DNA of 64,000 nucleotides, taken from assembly GCA_030544215.1 (NCBI GenBank), contig JARZZO010000003.1, positions 25,305,879 to 25,369,878 of the forward strand, written 5' to 3'. A model generated the notes under the pieces. That model was not told the origin of the DNA and searched no databases. It saw only the letters and a program-made list of their open reading frames with translations. Position 1 is the first letter of the stretch. The number at the start of each line of letters is the position of its first letter. Source of the stretch: Zantedeschia hybrid cultivar. Taxonomy: Eukaryota; Streptophyta; Magnoliopsida; Alismatales; Araceae. A program made the position numbers and the translations under genes. Shown here piece by piece: positions 35,183 through 46,000 of this stretch.

Positions 35183-35248
35183 TTTTTAATATATACATGT
35201 GGTGCTACCCCTTTCAAAAAAAAAAAAAAAAAGATTCGTGATGTGAGT

Positions 35249-36418
35249 TGTTCATACTCCATAGCTTGTAACGATAGAGACATAACCAGAGTCAAATTGA
35301 GAGACAAACACAGAGATATCCTACCATTTACCATTTTGATGCCCAAAATACTCCCCTTAAGATGCCAAGAGGAGTTCACAGTTCCATTAGGCCAAATGAC
35401 GTTTGAAAACAAGTTGGATCCATTGCCGTACAAACCTTTGAAGCCAAATGTATTAGCATTGGATCCCACTCCAAGTGCCAGAAAATCATCTCTTCAAATC
35501 CTTTCAGATGCCATCACTGACCCAAAATGATGGCCAACATCTGCAAAAGGTGTGAGACTTATATGTGGTTTAACTTCACGTGTCCAGTTACCCAGTTAGT
35601 CAGATTCATATTCATTAAAAAAAACATTTTTCGTATTTGCATTATATTCTGGTGACTAGTCAAATCTTCTTCCATCAGTGGGATGTAATTGAGGTTGCTT
35701 TTGAGATGATGTTTGGAGGGAGTATAAAGTTATCTGAATCTTTCCTTAAAATTGTTGCTGGTCTATGCAGCTTGATTTTTCTGAAGTTGGGTGGTTGGTT
35801 TAGGTGGGCTTAGGGGCAGTTTGTATGCTATATTACAATGGACAACGAACTTTGATCCGTTGGCAACATTGGTGTTGTTTTGTTTTGGTTCCAGTCTTTG
35901 ATTTGAATCCTGTGTGCTTTTGCAAGTCTGAGATACTGGGGGATTTCGATGAATTTTATGCTGGTGAGTTTCTGTGGGTCTTTTATTCACCTTTATGATT
36001 TCATTTGGCTAGGCAGTAATCTGGAATTGGTTAAAATTGCTTGCACAATTCTCTAGTTCATTTAGTTACTTTATTGGTGAAAAGCATTTGCTCTTAGTTG
36101 TTAGTAATATTTGCTAATGCTTTAGGACTTTTGGTTGTCTGGGTAGTTGAGTTTTTTAGTGAGGTTAAACCGTGATGTTTTAAACTTCTTGTTTAATAAT
36201 TTATTCTTTGTAATTTTTTCTAATTTTCCCTTAAACTTTCTAGTGGAGTATGAAACAATATTCACCTTTGCCTTTGTACTTTTCCTTCTGTTTCTGTAAA
36301 CCAGAAATGCATCCATTAAAGTTTATCCTCGTATTTTCTCTCTCTCTTTTTTTTTTAAAATTAAGCAACCATACTCTTGGTGGTAAATTTGTATAATATG
36401 GTAGTGACTCTTTTGCAG
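35249..36418 (+). other. Intron sequence with an unassigned 35.2-35.5 kb open frame
   Basis: Plus-strand codons to 35530 read a proline-rich protein-like segment (CQEEFTVPLGQMTFENKLDP, LPYKPLKPNVLALDPTPSAR) ending in TDPK. I do not recognise it; a captured or retrocopied gene fragment is possible. The rest, up to the acceptor of exon c, is T-rich intron with a pyrimidine tract. Confidence 0.3.
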
Positions 36419-36498
36419 CTAGTTAAGCTTCCTCGTAATCCTAATGTGGATGACATATTGAAGAAGTATCTTGACTACCGGACGAAAAAGGATGGCAT
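36419..36498 (+). CDS. MRG1/MRG2-like: MRG-domain protein gene, exon c
   Basis: Bounded by TTTTGCAG and GTAAGC. It encodes LVKLPRNPNVDDILKKYL and DYRTKKDG plus the first two bases of a Met codon that is completed by exon d. This is the conserved LVKLPR...LDYR-KKDG segment of the MRG domain. It follows exon b after 18.25 kb of intron and precedes exon d by 21.0 kb, yet has no stop or frameshift. Confidence 0.92.
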
Positions 36499-36892
36499 GT
36501 AAGCACATCTTGGTTATGTTTCAAAAGAAAATATTTCATTTCCTTTATCTTGATGTCCATTTGAGCTTCTGAGATTAACCCTTCCAAGATTGATGTTGCT
36601 TCATACTATAATCGAAATTTGGAAGGCCAAAAGAATGGTTAATGCATGGAGGATCATGGTATTTTGTAAAATTTGAACATAGTGGCTGTGTGGAGAATTG
36701 TTTAACCTATTAATGGATCAACCACTAAACATAACTTGAAGATTAGAAATAGCTGGCGAGTATTTTGATGATCTCTTAAACTCTAATTTTGACAAAATTG
36801 TCTCCACAAATTTTAATCTTCTCCTGTTATCATAACAATGGCATCGAGAGGGAAAGAAACAGCCAACGAAACATTTAGTTTCAAGTTATTAT
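36499..36892 (+). other. Start of the 21-kb intron, no feature recognised
   Basis: Ordinary AT-rich intron after the GTAAGC donor. No TE end was found before the repeat unit at 36893. Confidence 0.4.
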
Positions 36893-37010
36893 GTGAGATA
36901 AAAATAGCAAAATCTTCAAGTCCTTTTCCAACTAGTTCATGAAGTTTGGAATACGGGCTTCCAATGTGAACGACATTGGTATTTCTTGGTGGAGTATGTG
37001 GGTGGGTGGT
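36893..37010. repeat. Repeat unit also present twice at 45.18-45.43 kb
   Basis: An AAATCTTCAAGTCCTTTTCC...TTTCTTGG(T)TG segment of about 110 bp occurs here and at about 45180-45290 and 45322-45425. The copies sit on the two sides of LTR elements D/E, so D probably entered a pre-existing local tandem repeat. Confidence 0.65.
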
Positions 37011-38981
37011 TGTGGCTCTGTATGGTTGTATAGGGCTGTGTGTTGTCATGACCGAAAGATCGTGCTTGGACTTGACGAGTCCTCGTTTGGCATTTGAAGC
37101 ATGGCCAGAGCAACAACTAGAGGGACAAGTTACTGAAGCTTGCAAGACAATGAAGCACTCAAGGGAAGCTTAATTGGCCGGTTGGAGGAAGATTTGACTA
37201 CCTCAACTTTGGTGAGAGAATTTTTAATTAAGTTGTAACAAACATCCCCCCCTTCGTACTTTGAGAGGGCCACAACTGGGATGCATACTTCTTCACTAGC
37301 CCTCCCAGGTGTGTTTGGGGGGTAGCTGATGTGTTAGAAGATGCTAAACTTGGTTACAGAACTGTTCAAGTTAGCCTAAGTACAATTCCCTTCATGTTCT
37401 AGTTGGTGCATGCAACGTTTGGTAAGTTTATGGAAGTAAATATTGTCGCAATGCTAAAAGCCTCTGGGGGCATTCCTAGGCAGAAACTTGAGAAAATCTT
37501 AACATGAGGACTACAGGTTGTTGTGCGATGTTCCTTCCTCATAACAATAGGGACTGCAGAAGAGATGGGCTTGAAGATGGTTGGCAGTCGAACCAGAAAG
37601 TTGGCCTCATACAAAGGTTAGTGTACTTGGTAGGTCGCAATGCTAGCGTGTTTGTGAAGCTCGCAGTAGCTCGTCGCAATGCCAAAGAGCGAAAGATGGC
37701 CAACTGCCAGTTAGTATATTCACTTCAACTTGCAGTGGCCGTATTGGCTGAAAGCTTCGGCACTAGAGCCAGTGGTAGTGACCTTAGTTGATCTTATGGG
37801 AAGGTTAAAGCTACCTGACTTCACCAATTGTTGTGGCACCAAAATATTGCAAGTAATGCACAATAGCTATAAAAAGGACCCGAAGCAAAACAAATTGTGC
37901 ATGTTGCATGAGCGAAGCACTCCATCATCAAATTCATCAGATCGGAAAGGACTTATGTTCATGAGGGAGTTTTGTGCCTGCCGAGCAAGTCTTGCATCTC
38001 CGAAGCATGTTGCCCAGGATCGTCCCGTATAGAAGCTGCAAGTGCAAAAGATGCAAAGTCAAGAAGGAAATCGTCTGTGTTTGCAACCCTCTACAAGTTG
38101 TGCAACGATGTAGTAAGTAGCCCCTTTCTCTATGCTAACGTGTCAGTCTTGTAGTTTGCAGTCCCTTTGACCGCGTGACGGAAGAAAGAAGGGCTTGGTG
38201 AAAGCATCTTGTGCAGCGAGTGCCAATGACAATAACACATCGTGCAGGCCAAAAGTCCACCACTATCTAGCCGTTCGCTCAGTTGAACTGAGGCGCAATT
38301 CAGCCCACGACATGAAGACTCACACTAGGTTGGGATAGTGAGAGAGTTCGCGAGGCCGTACTGTCCCGTCATCAATGAAGTCTAGTTAAGGAGCCCGAAC
38401 CTGTAGCTAGACTTGGAACTCTGCCAAAGCAACTCCAACTTGTTCACGAGGCAGGTAAAGCATCTAGAAGGTTTATGGGGGCACACGATGCGAGGCCTGG
38501 TTCCCGCTCGTTGGGAGTGTTGGAGTGTGCCAACCTCTGAAGTAGATGTCGGTGCTTGTCCAGGAGCAATGCAAGTAGGTGGATGTGTGGAGGTGTTAAT
38601 GTAGCCGGCGTGTGGAAGCTTTGCAACTGTGGGAAGATCCCAAACTCGGCCACGACCGGGTAGACTTAGGCGGAGCTGGGTTGCCAAGCTTATAAAGCCG
38701 AAGCATGTGCCTTGACTATGTTGTTTGCAGTGGAGCCCAAACCATTCTCTAAGTCGGAGGTTCGAAGGAGGAGCGTCAGGTAGGCAGTCTTGAAGGAGTT
38801 TAAGGTTAGAGTGTTAGCGCGAAGCTAGCAATTGGGTAGATAGGTTTCCTTACAGATATATAAGGCGGAAGATGCAAGCCATTTAACTGTACCTAGGTTG
38901 GGAGACTGGTGTGAGCAGTTTTTTGAAGCAATGGGGGTGTTGGCTGAAGTTAGTAAGTCGATGAGGACGTTGACAGCTTAG

Positions 38982-40406
38982 TGCCACGACATAATTTTGG
39001 AAAGCTCAAGTTACAGGCGATGCCGTGCGGCGCCCCGATGGCGTAAGTACACACCGAGATCAGCCTACAATTTTTTCGCTTCATACTAGAGTACCGCAGT
39101 GCCCAAGTGCTCAGCCCGAAGGCTTACACAAATCTTTCCGAGGAGGTTTGCCACACCAAACCCCGGGAACCCGTGCGGGTTGCACATACGCGGGATGGTC
39201 GTCGCTCGGGTCCGGCCGATATCTGCACCCATACACATTGCCCTCGGCGCCCTCGCCGTACGACCAAGACCTCCGCACTTGTCATCGGCTCTGCGCCCAT
39301 ACACTTTGCCTAGGCGCTCGCGCATTGGTCATATGGAACTTCGCTCGGGGCCTGCTGACTCTGCGCACCGTGCCTTGTCTAGGCACCCTCACTAGGTCGG
39401 GCAGGCCTTCACTTCGGCTTGTCGGCTGCGTGCATAACGCCTCACTTAGGTACCCCGCTACGGCCATGCGGACTTGCGCTCGGGGCCTATCGGTTCCGCG
39501 CCTTCACCTAGGTACCATCGCAACCGCAATACACTTTCGCTCGGAGCCTGTCGGCTACACACATCGCGCCTTCGCCTAGACTCCCTCGCTTAGGTCCATC
39601 CTAGGTTAACCGGCCCTCGGCCCACTGGCCTTGCAGGAGGGTGAATGGCATAGCCCGGGATCTGCCCAGCTAGTTACACTTAAAGGCCTTTCACTTTGCC
39701 AACACTTAGCCACTGAACATCGCCGCCTCAGCGGGATTGTGTCGGTACACCATGCCACCGCTGCGGCGTTGCCCTTCATGCACAAACTTGCATGTTGGGT
39801 CCTGCGCCTTTACACGGGTCCTGCTTCAACAGTTGCTTCAGAGTTCACGGCCTCCGCCGCCTTATGAGACTTAGCTCCACACGAACGGGTCTCCTTCGAT
39901 GCACCGCTTGCTTCACGGGCCACTCGGTGTTCAAGGCCATCGCTTTGCGGGAGATGTGCACGGACAAGTATCACCAACTTCTGCCTTCGTTGAAGCATAC
40001 AAGGTATGCGCCTAGCCTTACGCATATGAGCGGAGGCGACTGCCACCTGCGGGATTTGCCTTCGGCTAGCCGGCGCGACATAGCCTACGACCAACGGACC
40101 CTAGGGGGTAGCCTACTCCATGAATCCCGTCGCACTTAGCATGGCTCTCTGCCATTGCTAAGCCCGGCTCCTTCCACGAAGGAACTCACCGGCATGTTAG
40201 GTCACACCTAAACGCAGCGGTTACACAACCTAAGTGTGACTGACGGGGTCCGATTAGGTGAGGCCGTAACCTATCGCCCTCCGGACATAGTCCGACTCCA
40301 TCATCAACTCGCAATTTAAAGACTTCACCAACTCGGCTGCCCCTCCCGGCACCCCCGAGTAGTCAAGGCTTAGTAAAAAGCCTATGTCACAATTTCGGTC
40401 GTGACA
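38982..40406 (-). repeat. 3' LTR of element E
   Basis: On the minus strand it runs from TGTCACGACCGAAATTGTGA to GTCGTGGCA. Both LTRs of E begin with an inverted repeat able to form a hairpin (TGTCAC...GTGACA). The middle (about 39180-39600) consists of several imperfect copies of a 65-80 bp GC-rich unit with CGCTCGGGGCCTG and CCTAGGCACCCTC. Arg/Cys-rich open frames through this unit are not genes. Confidence 0.85.
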
Positions 40407-42202
40407 GGCTCCCCTAGCTAGGTTATTGACGTCCTTGTCGACCTTTAACTTTTGCCAACCTTCACTGCTGTAAGCACTACTCCGACTAGTACCCCAGCTT
40501 AGCTCCGATTATGCTTCAATCTTCAATCATTTTACCTCCGCTAGGACCTATCTACCCACTGCAAGCTTCATGCTAACACTCCGACCCTGAACTCGTTCAA
40601 GGCTGCCTACCCAACATTCCTCCTTCGCAACTTCTGCATGGAGAACGGTTTGGGCTATGCTGCACAACACAAGAATAGGCTCCTGCTTTGGCTTCAAAAG
40701 ACTTGACAGCCCAGCTCCGCCTAAGTCTACCCGATCGTGGGCAGGCTCGAGATCTCCCGCGCGGTTATAATGTTTCCATACGTCGGCTTCATAAGCACCT
40801 CCGCACTTCCACCTCCTTGTAATGCTTTTGGACAAGCACCGCCAACTCCTCGGAGTATGGCGCTCCGGCAATCCCAACAGACGAGCACCGTGCTTTGCAT
40901 CGCTTGCCCTGACGGACCTTCTACATGCTTTGCCTGCCTCTGAACTGCTCCTCAGTTCGGCTGAGCGGATGGCTAGATAGTGGCAGACTTTTAGCCTGCA
41001 CACCTGTGCTCCAAACCTTAGCACCTGCCGCACAAGGTGCTTTCACCAATTCTTCTTTCTTCCGCCACGTTGTCAACGGGGTTGCGAACAGCAAGACGAA
41101 CGCATTAGCACGGAGAAGGGAGTTACTTACTGCACTACTGCACGACTTGTGGTAGGTTGCGAACATGGCAGACAATATAGCACAGCCGTGTAGCTTGACT
41201 GGTTGAGACCATTCCTGCTGACTTTTGCCTCTTGCACTTGCAGCTTCAATACAAGGGAGGATCCTGGGCAACATGCTTCGGGGTTCCAAGACTTTCTTGG
41301 TAGGTACAAGTTTCTCTTACGAACATTGGCCCTTTTCGAATCTGCCAAATTTTGTGATGAGTGCCTTGCCCATGCAACATGTACAAACACAATTTGCTTG
41401 GGGTCTCCTCTATGGATACTGTGCTTTACTCGCAGCTTCAGTCTTCCCACAAGACAACTAGGGTCACTGCCACCGGCTCTAGTGCCCAAGTTTTTAGTTA
41501 ACACGGCGACAACAAGATGAGGTGAACACACATTTTGGCACTGTTTCAGGCGGCGGTCACTTGCCCTTGACTTCTTAACGCGCTGCGAGCTTTACGAGCA
41601 TGCTGACATTATGACTTACTGAACACACTGACCTTTGCACGAGGCCAACTCATTGGTTCCACTGCCGACCATCTTTAAGGCCATGACTTCTGCTGACCCA
41701 TGCGGCTATGGGGAAGGAACATCGTGCAGCAACCGGTGGGTCTCATGTTTAGCTTTTCTCAGGTTTTAGCCTACAAATGCCCTCAGGCTTTGAGCATTGC
41801 GACAATACTTGCTTATATGAACTTAACCAAGTGCACTGCATGCGTCAACTGAAATATGAAGGGAACTGCACTTTCGGCTAACTAGAACAATTCTGCACCC
41901 TAAGTTCAGCATCTTCGAACACACTGGCTGCCCCATGACACACCTTGGGAGGTTATACATCCATCGCCAAGGTCGAGGTGGTCAAACCCTCTGCCAAACG
42001 GCCATATATGCATCTCTTAAGTGCCTTCTTCTTTTGCAAGCTTCGGTGAACAAGTCCTTCTGATTGTTGATCTGGCCATTCTTCACATGCCGAACAAGGA
42101 TTCGCCGAGTCCAAGACGGTCTTCAACACGGGTAGTACCGGTTCAACTGTCATCAACCATATCGACGCACCCTACTGCACCCGCACAATCACCAGGTGTG
42201 AG
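40407..42202 (-). other. Internal region of element E
   Basis: The polypurine tract is CTAGGGGAGCC on the minus strand, next to 40406. The remainder aligns in pieces with 37060-38980 of element D (for example the AAGCTTCGGCACTAGAGCCAG-like and GCATGTTGCCCAGGATC-like blocks). Frames are short, and no retroviral motif was identified. Confidence 0.7.
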
Positions 42203-42215
42203 TGCTCTGATACCA
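42203..42215 (-). other. Primer-binding site of element E (initiator tRNA-Met type)
   Basis: The minus strand reads TGGTATCAGAGCA, two bases inside the 5' LTR end. Confidence 0.85.
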
Positions 42216-42217
42216 AA

Positions 42218-43837
42218 TGTCATGGCATAACTTTAGAAAGCCCAAGTTATCGGCGATGCCGTGCGGCGCCATGGTGGAGGAAAGCACACCGATATTAGCC
42301 TACAAATTTTTCGCTTCATACCAGAGTTCCGCAGCGCCAAAGTGTTCAGCCCGAAAGTTTCGCACAAATCTTTCCGGGGAGGTTCGCTACACCAAACCTC
42401 GGGCACCCGTGCAGGTTGCGCATACGTGGGATGGTCGTCTTTCGGGTCCGGCCGGCATCTGCACCCATACACATTGCCCTCGGTACTCTCGCCGTACGAC
42501 CAAGATCTCTGCACTTGCCATCGGCTCCGTGCCGATGCACTTTACCTAGGCGCTCGCGCGTTGGTCGTACGGACCTTCGCTCGGGGCCTGCCAACTCCAC
42601 GTACCGGGCCTTGTCTAGGCACCCTCTCTCATGGAATGCAGAATCGGCCGATCCCGATCCGGATCGGCCGATTCGGATCGGGATCGGCAGGTCCCGATTC
42701 GGCCGATTCCGACTGATCCCGGCCGATCCAGGCCGATTCCGGCCGATCCGATCCCAATTCAGATCGGGATCGGCGGGTCCCGATTCAGGGACCCGATCCG
42801 ATCCGGAATTCCTTGCCCTCTCTAGGTCGGGTGGGCCTTCGCTTGAGCCTATCGGCTGTGCGCACAGCGCCTCACCTAGGCACTCCGTTACGGCCATGCG
42901 GACTTGTGCTCGGGGCCTGTCGGTTCCGCGCCTCACGCCTTCACCTAGGCACCCTCGCGACTGCAAAACAGCTTTGCTCGGGGCCTGTCGGCTACGTGCA
43001 TCGCGCCTTCGCCTAGGCTCCCTCGCTTTGGTCCATCCCAGGTTAACCGGCCTTCGGCCCACTGGTCTTGTAGGAGGGTGAATGGTATAGCCTGGGATGC
43101 GCCCAGCTAGTTACATTTAAAGGCCTTTCACTTGGCCAACACTTAGCCGCCGAACATCGCCGCCTCATCGTGATTGCGTCGGTGCAATATGCCACTGCCG
43201 CCCTTCATGCACGAACTTGCATGTCTGGTCCTTCGCCTTTGCATGGGTCCTACTTCAACGGTTGCTCCGGAGTTTATGGCCTCGCCGCCTTACGTAACTT
43301 AGCTCTGCACAAACGGGTCTCCCTCGATGCACAGCTTGCTTCACGGGCCACTTGGTGTTAAAGGCCACCGCCGCCTTGTGGGAGATGCGCTCAGACAAGC
43401 ACCACCAACTTTTGCCTTCGTTGAAGCATACAAGGCATGCGCCTAGTCCTGTGCATACCAGGGGAGGCGACTGCCACCTGCGGGATTTGCCTTCGGCTAG
43501 CCGGTGCGACATAGCCTATGGCCAACGGGCCCTAGGGGGCAGCCTCCTTCATGAATCCCCTCGCACTTAGCATGGCCCTCCGCCATTGCTAAGCCCTGCT
43601 CCTTCCATGAAGGAACTCACCGGCACGTTATGTCACACCTAAACATGGCGGCTACACAACTGAAGTGTGGCTAAGGGGGTCCAGTCGGACGATGCCGCAA
43701 CCTACCATGCTCCGGACATAGTCTGGCTCCGTCATCAACCCGCAATTTAAAGACTTCACCAACTAGGTCGCCCCTCCCGACATCCTCGAGTAGTCAAGGC
43801 TTAGCAAAAAGCCTATGTCACAATTTCAGTTGTGACA
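42218..43837 (-). repeat. 5' LTR of element E, with a MITE insertion
   Basis: Pairs with 38982-40406 along its whole length. The plus-strand outer end reads TGTCACAATTTCAGTTGTGA followed by CA, an 8-bp perfect stem (TGTCACAA / TTGTGACA) with a 6-base loop. A 186-bp hAT MITE and an 8-bp target copy account for the extra 194 bp compared with the other LTR. Confidence 0.88.
42630..42815. mobile_element. hAT-type MITE in the 5' LTR of E
   Basis: Perfect 8-bp duplication CCCTCTCT (42622-42629 and 42816-42823). Ends CATGGAATGCAGAATCGG and the reverse complement of CAAGGAATTCCGGATCGG are imperfect inverted repeats. Almost the entire 186 bp is built of GATCGG/CCGATC and GGCCGATTC palindromes. The right end matches the sequence beginning at 63367. 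The other LTR of E has the empty site. Confidence 0.93.
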
Positions 43838-43852
43838 TTAACTAGGGGAGTA

Positions 43853-45138
43853 TGTCATGACTTAGGCTTTTCACTAAGCCTTGACTAGGGGGTGCCGAGA
43901 GGGGCGGCATGGTTCATGAAGTTGATTTAGTTGCAAATGATTGATGGTGCCGGACTATGTCTGACGGGTAGTTGGGTTGCGGTTCTGCCCGTTCGGACCC
44001 CTTTAGCCACACTTCGATTTTGTAGCTGCAACGGTTAGGTGTGACTTGTCGTGCCAGTGAGTTTCTCATAGGAAAGAGCCGGGCTTAACAATGGCGAAGG
44101 GCCGTGTTAGGTGTGAGGAGATTTATGGAGGAGGTTGTCCCCTAGGGCGCCCTTGTCATAGGCTATGCCATCCCGGCTAGCTGAAGGCAAGTCCTGCAGG
44201 TGGTCGTCTTCCCTCTTGGTATGTGCAGGGTTGGGCCCATGCGTTGTAAGCTTCAACGAAGGTTTACAATTGTTTTAACTTGTTCGTACACATCTCCTAT
44301 AGGATGGTGGTGGCTTTGAACATCGGTTAGCTCGTGAAGCAAGCTTGATGCAGTAAGGGAGACCTGTTCGTGCGAAGCTACAAGTCCCATGAAGGCGGTG
44401 GAGACCTTAAAACTCTAGAGCAATTATTGGAGTTGGACCTATACAATGGTGAAGGACCTTGTAGGTAAGTTAGTTGCGCGCAAAGGATGGCAGTGGCCTG
44501 TGCTCCGATGCAACCTTGCCAAGGGGGTGGTGCTTGGCAAGCTAAGTGTTGGCCAAGTTAAGGCCTTTTGGTGTAACGAGCTAGGCGGTCGTCATTCAAC
44601 GCCATAACCTCTCCTACAAGGCCAATGGTTAAGGGCATGCTTCACCTCTCTTGTAAGGCTAGTGGTTTATGGCAGGCTTGCTTGGAGATGACCATAGTGA
44701 GGGAGCCTACGTGAAGGCGCGATGATGCGTAGTCGACAAGCTCCGAGCGAAGGTCTGCTCGACTAAGCGGGGGTGCCTAGGCGAGGCGTTGCGTGCATAG
44801 TCGGCATGCCCTGAGCAAAGGTCTGTTTGACTGAAGCGTAGGCGCAAAGTGTATGGGCGCAAAGTCGACGGCTCCATATGGAAGTCTCGGTTGGTGTGAG
44901 GGTGCCGAGGCCCGCCTTGAGTGACAACCGCTCCCGCGTATATGTAACCTGCATGGGTGCCCGGGTTTGGAGTGGCGAACCTCACCCGAAAAGATTTGTG
45001 GGAGGCCCATGGGCCGAGCACTTGGCTGTTGCGGATCTTTGATGCGATGCAAAAAATTTAAGGCTGATCTCAGTTTTTTTTTTGCTGCCAGGGTGCCGCA
45101 TGGCTTTGCCAATTACTTGGACTTTTCCATAGGTGGCA
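43853..45138 (+). repeat. 3' LTR of element D
   Basis: Begins TGTCATGACTTAGGC after the polypurine tract ACTAGGGGAG (43841-43850) and ends near TAGGTGGCA. It aligns with the LTRs of E in opposite orientation along its length (for example AGGCTGATCTC near 45062) but is clearly diverged and somewhat shorter (1286 bp). Confidence 0.78.
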
Positions 45139-45175
45139 GGGGTGGGCGGGTAGGTGGGTGTGTGCTCATGTGTTC

Positions 45176-45430
45176 GTGCAAAATCTTCAAGCCCTTTTCC
45201 AAGTAGTTCAGGGACTGTAGAAATACCGAATTTAAGTGTGAAAGGTATGGTACTTCTTGGTTGCTGGTTTGCTTGGTTGTGTAAATGATTTGTGTGTGTG
45301 CGCGCGCGTGTGTGCGTGTGCACAATCTTCAATCCCTTTTCCAAGTAGTTTAGGAACTTTAGAATACTGGATTTAAGTGTGAAAGGTATGGTATTTCTTG
45401 GTTGCTGGTTTGCTTGGTTGTGGAAATGAT
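45176..45430. repeat. Two tandem copies of the about 140-bp repeat, with GT/GC tract
   Basis: Copies at about 45180-45290 and 45322-45425 share ATCTTCAA(G/T)CCCTTTTCCAAG and AAGTGTGAAAGGTATGGTA. A purine-pyrimidine alternating GTGTGCGCGCGCGTGTG stretch lies between them at 45290-45320. A third copy is at 36893. Confidence 0.75.
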
Positions 45431-45539
45431 TTTTTGTGTCTGCATCACACATTCTCTGTGGTGGCATGCATGTCTAAATGTTTCTTAGGTGTGTATCCTT
45501 GCATTAGTATGTGCACATTCTCAATGGTGGCGCAAGGTC

Positions 45540-45745
45540 ATGTGTATGTGCACGCACGTGTGAGTGGGGGTGTGTGTGGACTGTGGGGTGGGTGGGTGAG
45601 GTTGGAGGGGTGGGGTGAGGGCTGTTGAGTATGTGTAAGTGTGGGTGGGTGGGTAGGTTGTGTGGGACGGATGGGTGGGTGTATGTGTGTGGGGGATGGG
45701 TGGGTGTGGGTTGGTGCATGCGTATGGATGGGTATGCACATGTGT
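45540..45745. repeat. G/T-rich simple repeat (TGGG, GTGTG)
   Basis: Irregular GGGTGGGTGGG and TGTGTG motifs. Pro/His/Thr-rich frames on the other strand are artefacts of composition. Confidence 0.8.
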
Positions 45746-45753
45746 GCATGTGT

Positions 45754-46000
45754 CATAGTTGTCAAGGTGTCCACCTAGGTGATGCCCAGCCACCGGCTAG
45801 GTTACAAGGCCTTTTTTCAAGCTCTAGGCAGTTTAATGCCTGATTGGGCTTTGAAAATGTGTGCCCGTGCACTATTAACATGCCTAGGTGGGCCTAGCAT
45901 GCATGGGCAACACCTAGGCCAATTTATGGGCCAATGGGTCCATTGGGCCTCAACTGGAATATAAGTAGGTTTATATAGGCTCTAGTTCTTGATACCCCTT
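45754..46000 (+). mobile_element. Left end of a hAT-like element related to the 34499 MITE
   Basis: Starts CATAGTTGTCAAGGTGTCCA, nearly the TIR of the 34499-35182 MITE, followed by CCTAGG-containing subterminal palindromes up to about 45930. I did not find the opposite end or the target duplication, so the right limit is arbitrary. Confidence 0.5.

Larger units (their letters stand above)
33832..35233 (+). mobile_element. 5'-truncated LINE with poly(A) and target duplication
   Basis: A 15-bp duplication, GATTAGTGATGTGAG at 33817-33831 and GATTCGTGATGTGAG at 35234-35248 (one mismatch), brackets the element, and an A-run (about 35217-35233) sits at its 3' end. The retained sequence is the LINE ORF2 C-terminus, in broken frames: WSASGTFSVRCAY, EMLDHDFVVCSFA, WWLILHAML and ERNRRIFKQQA (33840-34345), the zf-RVT and following region. 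Without the 684-bp MITE and its extra target copy the insert is about 710 bp. Confidence 0.9.
38982..43837 (-). mobile_element. Complete non-coding LTR element E nested in D
   Basis: Read on the minus strand: 5' LTR 43837-42218, PBS 42215-42203, internal region of about 1.8 kb without recognisable genes, polypurine tract near 40420-40407, 3' LTR 40406-38982. The LTRs are 1425 bp and, after removing a MITE and its target copy, 1426 bp. Flanking bases are TTAG on the left and TTAA on the right, a weak 4-bp duplication. No gag or pol motif was seen, so it must have been mobilised by another element. Confidence 0.85.
37044..45138 (+). mobile_element. Non-coding LTR element D, interrupted by element E
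   Basis: Left part 37044-38981 is an internal region, similar (reverse-complemented) to the internal region of E. The right part 43838-45138 is the polypurine tract and 3' LTR. Joining the sequence before 38982 with that after 43837 restores an uninterrupted polypurine-tract region matching that of E. No coding capacity was recognised. The 5' LTR is missing apart from about 14 bp at 37044 (TGTCATGACCGAAA). Confidence 0.75.

Noticed and set aside
39025..39579. 184-codon plus-strand ORF and others in the LTRs of E, including those at 42346-43081
   Set aside because: Arg/Cys/Pro-rich frames through GC-rich tandem modules of an LTR, not conserved as protein between the two LTRs.
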